A DNA stretch of 64,000 nucleotides, from positions 26,268,001 to 26,332,000 of the forward strand of contig NC_077240.1 in NCBI RefSeq assembly GCF_947179165.1, written 5' to 3'. Shown one piece after another: positions 35,654 to 46,490 of the stretch; position 1 is the first letter of the stretch, and each line of letters begins with the position of its first letter. The notes beneath the pieces are model-generated. The model saw only the letters and a program-made list of their open reading frames with translations, ran no database searches and had not been told where the DNA came from. The stretch is from Solanum dulcamara (taxonomy: Eukaryota > Streptophyta > Magnoliopsida > Solanales > Solanaceae). The translations under genes and the position numbers were made by a program.

Positions 35654-38600
35654 TTAATCTACAGATTCATCTTCTTTCGATCCCATATTCAAAATTCTAC
35701 AGGGATCTTCCCTATTTTCGGGTGCTGATACACTCATTGAGGAGCATTGTTCAATCTTATATTCCCTCTCATCAACTAAAGACTTCATGTAGGAACAAGG
35801 CCGGTCCTCGGTTTCCATATGATTAGGCTCCTGCCCTGGAGTAAAATGCAATTCAAATGATGATGGTCCAGGAGGTTGAGTCCTCATTTGCACAGACCGC
35901 AAAAGTGCAGCTCTCCTTAAGTCAGCAGAGTGGCATATGTCACTGGGTGATGATGGAAATCGACCCTCAGAATCAGAGCCTCGTTGACGAGGCTGTGAAG
36001 CTGAGGCAGGAGGGAAGTTGCAGGAATTTGACGGGTATGAAGTGGACGGAGGGCATGATGAGAACCCATTCATTGGTCTGTGATATCGGTAGGGTGAGAC
36101 TGGACTAGTTGGTGTGCTCTCACGTTGAGGGGAGCTGGTATTTGTAAAAGCCTCATAACATCGTGAATCATCTGAATCTTCTGACATTGGTGAATATTGA
36201 AAGGACATCTCATCCCTGAGAACAAACATAAAAAGTCAAATAAAACTTGATAGCAAAGAAGCAAGGAGACAGCAAATACCGGATCTTCATTTGTTACTAC
36301 ATTTCATATAAGCTTATACGTACATTGTCAAGTCGCAAATAGTTAGGACATCCAAATTTAAGAAAAAGTCTAGAGAGCTAAATCAAAACTAAATGTTTGA
36401 ATACTTCACAAATTAAGCAAATCCAAAAGCATGCATGATGATAGATTGGTCTATCCACAGATGCTACACATTAGTTTGTGTGGGTCTTTCTCATCATATG
36501 TGGTTATGAAAGGAATAAAGAAAATTCTCCAGACACTAAACTGGACCAAAATGACCAAGACTTCACCCCGATCATAACTTGGAAACATATTTTTGCACGA
36601 TTTGTGCTGTTTTATTTAACAGTAGAATACAGTCTCCTCGATATTTGCATGGTGCATCAGTTATCTTAACAAAAATATTCAAGTCACTACCTTTAAAGAT
36701 TTTGAAACTACAAAACCATACAACGGTGACCCCTCTGTTATGCTTAAAAGTCAAATGACTATATGGTCTGTACTTCCTTGCCAACCATTTTTTGCTCTAA
36801 ACTCTAAGTGCCATGACAGGAGACACTGAGTCACTGCTTGTTTCATCCAGTAATCTTTTGATATGTTCCCACTGTCGATTGATATAAAGCTCTCAACACT
36901 TTCCATTATAACAGAATTGCACTAACAGACACTACAAGGTTTCACAGAATCATAGTAGTGAATCTAACTATGATCATCACAGAATCAGTGCAGACTAGTC
37001 ACTGTCTTTAAGAAAGACAGGAGACAGCTGCCAGATGACATCTGTGAATTCTAGTTTTCTGTCATTCATCACTCCAAAAAGAGCTGTCACGTTCTGAACG
37101 TCCATTTCTACAAGTTTTGAGGGTGCTTTGATTATATATGTACTAATTCATCTGTCAAAGATGCACAGACATGAAACTGACAAGGCAGAATTCCGCACTG
37201 CAGTATATTCACTTAAACTATACCCATAGAAACTGCCGTCCCATACTATTGTGTTTCAACAGTTTACAGCCCTTAAGGGTTCTTTTAACACTCTCCTAAA
37301 TAGGACCAACTTCTACAGCATAATATTATGACGGTGAAATTCAAGAGGTCGAACATGTGTGTATATGTCATGTGAATGAGCATCTTTTTACAAGGAAAAT
37401 ATGTCTAAAAAGGTTTTTAAGGACTTGGCAAAAAGTTGAGGTGGCTACTCTGCATCTTACCTTGTTTAATGCTTCCCACTTACAGGGTAACATACTAGAA
37501 AAAGGAACCATTAAATTCTCAGATATAATAATAATAAGAATAACAATAATAAGGTGGGTAACCCATTACTCTGCATCTTACCTTGTGACTAAGGTCACAG
37601 GTTCGACCCCAACACCATGTGCACTAAGCCTGGTTTCAAAGGTTGCATTTGGTCCTTAGGGTTGGTCCAGATGGATTTTTTGGTCATAATAATAATAATA
37701 AGGCGGGTAAGTTTCAATTGTATATTAGAAATGGACTGTACAGTTACATAAACCATGTAAGTCATGGAGGTTATTGGATATTATTTTATTTCTTATCACA
37801 TAAATGTATTTTCATTCATGGCCAAAATCTGGCCGTATACTTGCGAATCAGATATATTATTGGATATTGAAGTCCCCATATCCTTGCTAATCAGACATAT
37901 TATAGTGTACTTGCTACAGAACACTGTTGCAGCATACAATACAGACATTCATGACTAGGTTTTCCAAGGAATATCTTATTTGTGTTGTAACCCAACTGAG
38001 CAATAATTGGCATTAGTCTGTTATTTCAGATATTCAACAAAACTTTCAACATTAAAACATATCCCTGGGCTTTACACTGTACTGAGAGATTAAACTAGCA
38101 CAGGCCTCCTTGTGAGATTGATAACTAAGCGTTCACTGAATTCTGGTAAATTATTTTCTTTAGAGTGGACATTGGCATGTGATTGTGTTTAAGGTGAAGA
38201 AGTCCCCCATAAGTACCTCACATTAGTTTATGTCCTACCACGGACATATAAGTCAATAAAGGATTTGCACGTAGAGCATAAACTTAAGGTCAGAGCGTCA
38301 TTTCAGACTTCCAACAATAATTCAAGTTGGACCAAAAGTAGGCTCTCTCCACATAATGAGAAACCGAGAAACCGAGAAACCGAACTTGTTCCCATCCTTA
38401 ACTATGTGTTAATATCTGTATAATTTTCTTTCTTCCAATGTAGTACAAAATTCATCACCTGATGTACAGCATGTTTTCGGATCTTGATGGAGAATCCACT
38501 ATATTATCTGGTAGGGTGTCTCCCACTGTCAATCCATTTAAACTTGATGCCATTATCTGCAAAATTCCTCAAGTTTCTTCAGAAATAGCCAAAAAAGCTA

Positions 38601-39201
38601 ACACATGAAGGCTGAAATCACAGGCAAAGAACACACATTTCCGTTGATAGCAACAAGTGAAACAACAACAACAACATACCCAGTGAAATCCCACTAAGCG
38701 GGATCCGGGGAGGGTAGAATTTACCCATACCTTACCACTACGTCGTAGAGGTAGAGAGACTTAATGACCCTCGGCCCAAGTGCATCAGACCCAAGTGCAA
38801 CTTCAAAAATTACAATTAACATACCTTATTAAGAAAGCACCATCTTTTAACAATCAATCAGCCACATCTCAATCCTAAACTAGTTGTAATTAACCTCTGC
38901 TCAAACCCATTTCATTCTAAAAGGCAATTCAATAATATAATAAATTATATTAACAAAATCGGCGATTTTCTAATTCCATATCCAACATACACATGATTTC
39001 AACAAAATAAAATGAGTAGATTTTGAGAAGGAGCACAACCTCACTAAGATAACGTTTGTGAGAGTGGAGATTATCGACATAAACCTCGTCTTCTGGGTCT
39101 CTATTTCTCTTACCAGTTCCAGTTGGGGAAGATGTGGCTGATGAAGACGATGCTGCGATCGCCGGAGTAGACGACGGCGATGAAGCCGTCTCCGAGCCCA
39201 T
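35654..39201 (-). CDS. Plant-specific Ser/Pro-rich protein, function unknown
   Basis: Three exons on the minus strand (39201-39040, 38556-38459, 36215-35654) join in frame at GT-AG borders to give 273 residues. Exon 1 encodes a Ser/Ala/Thr-rich N-terminus (MGSETASSPSSTPAIAASSS), then KRNRDPEDEVYVDNLHSHKR, a basic-acidic segment that could include a nuclear signal. Exon 2 encodes MASSLNGLTVGDTLPDNIV. Exon 3 begins MSFQYSPMSEDSDDSRC and is rich in SP/TP sites (STPTSPVSPYRYH), suggesting phosphorylation by proline-directed kinases. This reading is an inference. No catalytic domain, signal peptide or membrane segment is visible. Much of it should be disordered. Introns of 483 bp and 2.24 kb carry SINE-like insertions. 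I do not recognise a named family. The compact, splice-consistent ORF argues that it is a real gene. Confidence 0.75.
37545..37705 (+). mobile_element. tRNA-derived SINE-like fragment in intron 2 of the unknown gene
   Basis: It contains gtgactaaggtcacaggttcgacccc, in which GGTTCGACCCC matches a pol III box B. The sequence lies between two (ATA/AAT)n runs (37522-37550 and 37687-37700). The family is not identified. Confidence 0.45.
38665..38790 (-). mobile_element. SINE, 3' part, in intron 1 of the unknown gene
   Basis: Read on the minus strand it gives the same 3' module as the SINE at 33806-34041: a tail of GTT units at 38665-38680, ccagtgaaatcccactaag, ccggggagggtagaattta and ccataccttaccacta on the + strand. 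Its 5' end is not defined. Confidence 0.7.
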
Positions 39202-41985
39202 AATCCGAAAGAGAAAAAATCAAATCCCTTTTCTCCTGTCTCTCGTGTTCAATGTCAGAGTGAAAAAAGTAGAAAACTGATTAAGCATTACTAAAACCAA
39301 AAGTTAACGGCTTTAATTATCCAAAAGGTGATTATATGAAATGAAATTTTTTCCCCATGGGTTAATATTATGCCAGGTCAGTGTCCACTTGTCAGAGACG
39401 GGTCAAGTTCAGAAAGGCCCTAAACAAATTGCTCTCTCTGTTTTGTCCAAAGCCTTATAAAAATACTCTCCACAAGAATTTGGTTTTGATTTTTCCATCC
39501 TCAGAAAAATTATGTCGTATATGAAAAGCATAACAAGTTATGTCGTATATGAAAAAGATAATATTTCTCAAATTATATCGTAAAAGGTCATATGTCTTAA
39601 TTTTATTTTTTTTTAAAAAGCACACTTACCCATACGTTTACGTTATCATCCTACATTATCTACCTTATTTTTTCCTCAAAAAATGATAAAGACATAATAC
39701 CCTCAAAAGGCTTTAATCCAAATTTTTGAACAATATAACAAATTCTAGAATATACTACACAATTTGTCTAGTAACTTGTGCTGAGTAATTAGGTTTGAAT
39801 ATATAAGGGTACTCTAGTTTACAAATTTTCATTAAATGACCAGCATGACTAAAAATTAAAGTCCACAAATTGCACTTATTCTTCAAATTTAATGATTTCT
39901 AATTTTTGCTCATGCTACTTATTTCTTGGTGATTTTATTTAAGTATAAGAATAGAATAAAATAAAACACAAAAAGTGTTCTATCTAACTTAAAAGCATTG
40001 ATTTATCTTATTCAAACACTAAAAAAAATTAAGTTATTTTAACTTTTAAAAATATTTAAATAAGTTAATTCAAACAAACTCTACAACTTGTGATCTTTCT
40101 TGACCATATCATTTAACACATTACAAGCAATTTTCACTTTTCTTACCTTACACAGATTGTTAGCAAAGGGTGATAAAATAGCTCATGAAAACATTATTTA
40201 CCCATTTTGTTTAAGTTTAGGTGGGTTATTAACTCATTAAATTTCACAAATATCTAATAAAGTAATTTTCTTTGTATCAAATATAGTCATGTTTTAAATA
40301 TACAAATAATAAAAATTATTTTCAATAAAATGGTCATGTGTATATATAATGCATCAATATTGTATAAATGAAGTATATTCGTATGTAAATAATGTATAAC
40401 TATATATCATAGATGTATATACATTATTGATATGATAAAGTATACATTGTAGGTCGATTTTGTTTTTCAATCTCAACCAACTCAAATCTCTTCTAAAGAA
40501 TCCCAAAAATTAGATATGAGCTCCTTTTAGTGTTTTGAGTCTTTTGATATATTATTCACTCAAAATGATTCATGTTTGCGATATATTAATTTTAAAATTT
40601 GTATTTTGAACATGGAATAACGAGGAGGAAAACAACAAAGAAATGAGGAAGGAAGAGAAGAAGAAGTCATTAATGGTTGAAAGAAGAGGAACAAAGAAGG
40701 TGAAGAAGAAAGCGCGAATTGTACTTTTCTTGTAATTGGAAAGTGTCAAATGACCATTTTTCGTAAAATATTCGAAAATTAGGCCATTTTGAAAAAGAAT
40801 TTATGATCGAAGGGTCATTTTGCATAATTATCCTTTTATTTATTAAGTTAGCCTTGTAAACCTATTTAATTATATCCATCTAAAAGTTGGAATGCTATTA
40901 AGTTAGCCTTGTAAACCTATTTAATTATGTCCATCTAAAATTTTGTCCAAATATGTTTTTTAAAGAATCTTTTTTTAATTATAATACAACAACAACAACC
41001 CAGTGAAATCTCACAACGTGGGGTCTGGACTTTTTTTAATTATAATAAAGAAAATAAAATTCTATTACTTACTTAGGAAAATTAAAACAAAACAAATTAA
41101 AAAACTAAATATTGTAAAAGTCGGATTAAGTTAATTCCAATCAATTTCAACCCTCATAAGCAAAGTTGAAAACGAACCATATGTGAACTACAAATTTGTT
41201 GGCCATGAAATGAATTCCCTTGCTAGTCCATTTTTGCAGAAGAAATAGAATTCTGTATTATTAGTATTCCCCAAAAATGTCTCTTAAAAATCTAACGACC
41301 GTTAGCAAAAAGACTGAAATAGTGGAATATTTTAGGTTTTATCTCACAAATTGTGTATGCATTAATAGTTTTTATAAAATTTAGGAGTTACATATCACCA
41401 CTGGAAGAAAAAAAAATCGAACCTTACATTTTTTGAATTTAAGTTAATAGTTATCTTCTTTTTTTTTACTCTCAAATTAAAAAAGCCATAAATGTCTAGT
41501 TTTACATATTAAATATTTGTTTGGTATGGTTTTATTTTTTCTATAAAGTAAGTTATTTTTTGATAATCAAACACCAACAAATATTTTTCATCAAAGAAAA
41601 AAGACCACTTTCTTCATGTTCTTCTCTGATAGCCAATTTTGTATAGGATAAATTTCGATCTTAGCAAATAGATGAATTGGAATCAGACACATTGAAGCAC
41701 AATCTAATTAATCTTGAATTCAAAGATGGAGTTGAGCCTAATAATAATTTTTTTCTTCTAAATTAATTTCCTTCCTAGTTCCTACCAGACACACCCTAAA
41801 TGCCAATCAACTAACCCTATTAGATCTTTCTTTAAGCCAATTTTTTTTTTAAAAGAAGGAAATGTGAAAGGACTACTGCAGTGCGCGATTCAAATTTAAT
41901 CGGACAGCTCCAAATATCCGGATGGAAAAGGGTTAAATTTCAATTGTATTCAAACTTATGAATTCATCCACCAAAAAAGAATTAG
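39202..41985. other. Intergenic, AT-rich; small duplications and a SINE tail
   Basis: The first few hundred bases should contain the promoter of the minus-strand unknown gene. Short direct duplications occur at 39511-39560 (ttatgtcgtatatgaaaa) and 40841-40940 (56-bp period, attaagttagccttgtaa). A truncated SINE 3' end in minus orientation (caacaacaacaacccagtga, atctcacaacgtggggtct) lies at 40984-41029. No gene is seen. Confidence 0.5.
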
Positions 41986-42519
41986 TCCGAAAACTATTTG
42001 AGTCACAAAGAGATAAAATTGACATAAACTATTTCTTATACTTTATAAAGTGTAATTATTTCTTACACTTTGTAAAATATAACTTTTTCTTACGTTTTAA
42101 ATTGTGTCACTTTATGCACTTTGCAATGTTTGTCATATAATTTTTGTAGTTTTTGCACATTCATCAGTTTGTCGAGTCGGACACCGTGGATTTATTTAGT
42201 AATATTCATCAGTTTTTCGGTGCTATAAGCGTTGGAGATTATATACCAGATATGGCGATAAGCATTAACAAACGCTCCAAAAAAGAAAGACATAATTTAA
42301 AGTGTAAGAAATAGTTATATTTTATAACGTGTAAGAAATAGTTACATTTTATAAAGTGTAAGAAAAAATTACACTTTATACTAAAATTTAGACGCCTACT
42401 GTTAATTTTTTTTATTTATAAAATGGAAGAAAAATTACATTAAGTCTATTTTAATTATATTATAAAAATATAGCTTATTTGTGCCAATTTTATCTCTTTG
42501 GGGCTCAAATAGGTTCGGA
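41986..42519. mobile_element. Long foldback (inverted repeat) element, about 534 bp
   Basis: The ends TCCGAAAACTATTTGAG and CTCAAATAGGTTCGGA are inverted. The similarity continues inward through cacaaagagataaaattga and its complement (about 42485), then through mirrored blocks of tttcttacactttataaag on both sides. The arms total roughly 130-200 bp each, with a non-coding centre of about 170 bp. No clear target duplication was recognised. Confidence 0.75.
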
Positions 42520-43959
42520 ATCCAAAAAGGAGTGAGTACTGAACAATTGTCTCCATAAAGCAAACAAGCATTTAGTTGGAGCAAATGGCATTGTCGGGTC
42601 ATATAAGCCATGTGAAATGTGAATTATTATTGCAAAGAACTTGGATCTTAGGACCTTTGTATTTTTCTTGGAAAAGATAAAACCTTTTTTTTCATTTGAG
42701 TCTATTTGAAGTCAAGTAGTACTACATAATATGGCATACATATTCTGTTGAGAGGCATCAATCAAGTGCCCAAATGGTCAAAAGTGTGACCTACTATAAA
42801 ATCTAATAAGATATCTTTACTCTACAGATTTTTATTTTATTCCATTTTAATGGATTTGCACTTTTGAAAGCGATAGGAATTTAATTAGTTTTATTCAATT
42901 TAATTAATATTTAAAATATATTTTATTGAGTGATGATAAGTTGACCAGAATTTTTAATCAACGTCTATTATGTAGAAGAATATAAACTTTAGTAAAAGGG
43001 AACTCTTTATTACATACGAAATCTTTAGCCTTAAAGCTTAAGAAAGAGAGTATTATAAGTTAGAGAAAAATTGATGAGACCCAACTATGGGGATTCTCTT
43101 GGATGAGCATAGAATTTTTTTAAACAAAAAAAAGCATAAAATTGTTTTAGAACCATGTGCTAAATCCCAGAGGAAAAGTATATTAATTGAGAAAATTTTG
43201 CTTTGAAATGTCAAAAATTACTACTTTCTTTTTTATATCTTTTAAATTTTAAACTCTCTTTTATTACGTCCACTTTACTTTAAGTCATAATATCACTTGA
43301 AAAAACTAAAAAATATCATTATAGAAGCTAAAAAAAAATTATTAGGCATCTCCTATCTCATTATTCTCTCATACACCCAATACATTTCTTCAACCATGAA
43401 AGCAAGCATAGATGATCAAACGATAAGTATATTGATAACAAAAATAAGTCTTGATGATGGATCAACAAAGACTAATAAAGAATACAAACAACATTTAATA
43501 TAAAATATAAATTATATGATTTGAGTCGATTCAATTTTACCCCCCTTAACATTTAAGAATTGTGAAACAATGTTCTCGCAACGTGTTAATGAAAACGATA
43601 ATCCCTTTATACAATATTTTTTAGTGAGATAAAATTGATGATTTTCTTAACTACATAATAATACAAGATATTAATAAACATTTTATTAACTATAATCAAA
43701 CTATATTTTAATTTTTAACATACTTTTTAAATAAAATTATTATCCGCAATTAACTTATCCCATTTAAATTATGCATAACTAAAAAAAATAAGATAATCAA
43801 TATTATTAAATTATAGTTATTACCATTAATTATTGAAGCAACATGATTTCTTAATTATATTTTCAAACTTTTCAAAAAAGTTATGTGGCCTAAATTTCAC
43901 TCATTTTAAAATGTCAAGTTGAGACGATTTTTCACTTTACACATCTCAATTAAATAATG
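42520..43959. other. AT-rich intergenic, no gene seen
   Basis: Nothing beyond short random open frames. Confidence 0.5.
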
Positions 43960-43961
43960 TA

Positions 43962-44246
43962 CTCCCTCCATTCTAAAATAATTAAATTATTGGAATATGA
44001 CACACATTTTAAGAGAAAAAACAAAAGACATAAATTAGTCATGTTTTTTTATTTTTGTCATTTTCAAATTTCATACTAACCTCTCAATACTCATTTAATT
44101 CATTTTTGAAACTTAACCTTAAAGTTTAATTAATGAAGGGTAAAATTGGAAAAAATTTCTAACATCTATCTTAAATTGTGAATAATTCATTTATTTTTAA
44201 CACTAGAAAATACTTCAACAATTCAATTATTTTGGAATGGAGAAAG
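43962..44246. mobile_element. Stowaway MITE (285 bp) with TA duplications
   Basis: The ends CTCCCTCCATTCTAAAATAA and the inverted TTATTTTGGAATGGAGAAAG lie between TA dinucleotides at 43960-43961 and 44247-44248. The CTCCCTCC end and TA duplication identify a Stowaway (Tc1/Mariner-type) MITE. The interior is non-coding. Confidence 0.88.
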
Positions 44247-44251
44247 TACCT

Positions 44252-45020
44252 TTTAAACACACATAATAAGATTCGACCGTGTCATTTTAATATTTTTTGC
44301 TAACACGGCATAATAAGTGTGATACACTTATTAATGACGTGTGAGAGACTTATATTAATTAGCCAATTATTATTTTATTTTTTTCTTCTTCTCCATTTCT
44401 CAAGCCTCAACCTCCCACCATTTACCTAACCTTAAAACTCTTCAATGAGATTGAATTTTTTGATTCAAATCTATTTTTTAGTGATCTCTTTAGTTGTAGT
44501 AACGAAATTGAAAGAAGATGAATCATTTCATTGTTAATTTATGGAGCTAGCGAAACACATAAAGAGCATCAAAATTTGAAAAGTTGGAAAAAAAATATGA
44601 AGTTAAAATCAGATTAATGGGTCAAAAATTTTTGTTTTGAAATATTTAGCTATAATAATTTTTAAAAAAATCAGTTTTGGGTTGAAAGAAGTTTGATTAA
44701 AGATGGTGATTAAGAAAATCTTCTATTTTTTATTTGTCATTTTCTTTCACTTTTGGGTTATTATTAGAAGTGATATGAAAAAAAAAAACTTTATTTTATA
44801 AAAGATAGAATGAACAAAGAGAGTTTGGAGGTATGGGACAACATTTGAAGGGGAGGAGGGGGGAGCGGGAGGGGGAGGGTGGTGTATTTATTTAAAATGC
44901 CACATGTAATTGTTTGAATTAATTATTTTGTCACATCAACTCTTATAATATTTTTTTTATTGATTGTTAAAAAAATATCAAAATGACATAGTCGAATTCT
45001 ACTAGACGTGTTTAACTGGT
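44252..45020. mobile_element. TIR element next to the Stowaway MITE (about 770 bp)
   Basis: The left end (tttaaacacacataataag, attcgaccgtgtcatttta) and the right end read in complement (agttaaacacgtctagtag, aattcgactatgtcatttt) form arms of at least 50 bp with partial similarity beyond. The interior has a pyrimidine-rich leader on the left and a G-rich tract at 44848-44882 on the right. Mutator-like assignment is a guess from the long arms. The duplication is not resolved. Confidence 0.6.
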
Positions 45021-45459
45021 GAAATGTGGTGATTACTCACTAGAGAGTATGGATTACGCTAGAGAAAAAACAGAGTGGTGGTGGTTTCTATGGGAATTTC
45101 CTCTGGTGAAATGATGGAAAGTCGGTGAGAGAAAATGGGGTATCATTGATGGCTTCATTAATGAAGGTCGGTGGGGAATGAGAGTGTGTAACTCGTTTGC
45201 CTTGGATCTTTTTTCTTTTTATTTTAGTGAAATAATTTTTATTATTGTTATTATTATTAATGAAAATACTATTTTATTTTTTTGCAAATTCTGAGTAGTA
45301 ATTTAATAATTTTCGAGGATATTACTGTTTTAAGAATATTAAAATTATCAGTGAAATGAAATTTACCTGATACATTACGAAAAGGTTTTACCTGAGAAGT
45401 GGATAAGTCTTTTGTTTACTTGTCCTTACCGTGCTTATACACATTTGGATACTTCTTCT
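45021..45459. other. Intergenic, no gene seen
   Basis: AT-rich. No supported coding frame. Confidence 0.45.
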
Positions 45460-46349
45460 TAGAAAACGAAAATGTCTGTCAAAAATCGTTTGTGTTTTAT
45501 GATGTGATTGTTATGGTGTTTTCATTGGCTGTTTTGGTTTGAGTAGAGCTTGAGCAATATCTAATGACATGCCCAATTCTGCTACAACCTATGCAAAGAA
45601 TATCATCACCTTCATATACCACCTTTTGGATATGGCTCCCGATAATGACTTTCTTCCTGACTAAATTTCAAGGGATACTTGAATGCACACTCTTGCGAAG
45701 CGTCCTCTAATTTCTGCTGAGGTTCAAGTATCAATTTTTAAAAGTATGCCCAATTTTTCTCCTAATTTTTTTCAGGACTTGTTGGTCTTAAAATTCTGTT
45801 GGGAGGTGTGGAAGCCTAATCCATATAGCAGTATGAGTTGCCATTGCTTCATGTGGAACAAAATTGAGTGACCACCTTGTCACTGGTAGAAAATTTCAAG
45901 TGACAAACCAATCATCATGTAGAACTTTTTCTCATGTTTTTCAGCAGGTTGAATTTTGCTTTGTAGAAATCTCAGCCCAGATCAATAAGAGTGAGGGATT
46001 TAGTGGGTTTTCAAAGTTCAGCTAGTTTTGTTTTTAGATAGTTGTGTGATATTTTTTTCTCAAACAACTTGACTATTAGGGAGTGTCTCTATGGTTGGTG
46101 GATTCGTGCTTTATCTTCCTCTGTTAGGATTATAGAATCTGCAGATACGTCACCATCCATGTTGTAGCGGATTTCCCCAATATTGTAGGAGAGGTTGAGC
46201 TCTTTTCCTTTGTTTAGAAGTGCTTCTTTAAATGATTGGCATGTTGTAATATCTTCCTCCATTGAGATAGCCCCAAGATTTGGAAGTTCCGATGGGTCAA
46301 ACGATTTTGGAGATTGGATCTTGTTGTTCAGGTGAGTGGATATGGACAT
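45460..46349 (-). pseudogene. LINE ORF1 fragment (DUF4283-type with CCHC knuckle)
   Basis: Minus-strand translation starts at 46349 (MSISTHLNNKIQSPKSFDP). It reaches ILTEEDKARIHQP and HSLIVKLFEKKI, the conserved entry of plant L1-type ORF1 proteins. After frameshifts it gives EIRGRFARVCIQVSLEI (about 45700). Near 45600-45560 comes a zinc knuckle CIGCSRIGHVIRYC with CX2CX4HX4C spacing. The sequence stops being recognisable near 45460 and no reverse transcriptase follows. Several stops and frameshifts make it non-functional. Retention of the 5' end with loss of the 3' end is the reverse of normal LINE truncation. Confidence 0.75.
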
Positions 46350-46490
46350 TTCCTTTGGATACTGTTCAAGCTCTAGAGAGAAAGTGTTTCTTCTTACCTT
46401 TCTCTTCGCATGGATGTGTTCTAGTTGTTGATGAAATGAGATAATATCAAGTACTAATAGAATATAGCAGATAATGCAATATTTATTTTA

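Noticed and set aside
35857..36108. 83-codon + strand ORF
   Set aside because: Shadow of exon 3 of the minus-strand unknown gene.
37560..37625. Possible tRNA gene (box B GGTTCGACCCC)
   Set aside because: No cloverleaf with paired acceptor and anticodon stems could be drawn. The surrounding repeats fit a SINE.
43297..43503. 68-codon ORF in an AT-rich spacer
   Set aside because: Lys/Ile-rich translation with no recognised motif and no supporting context.
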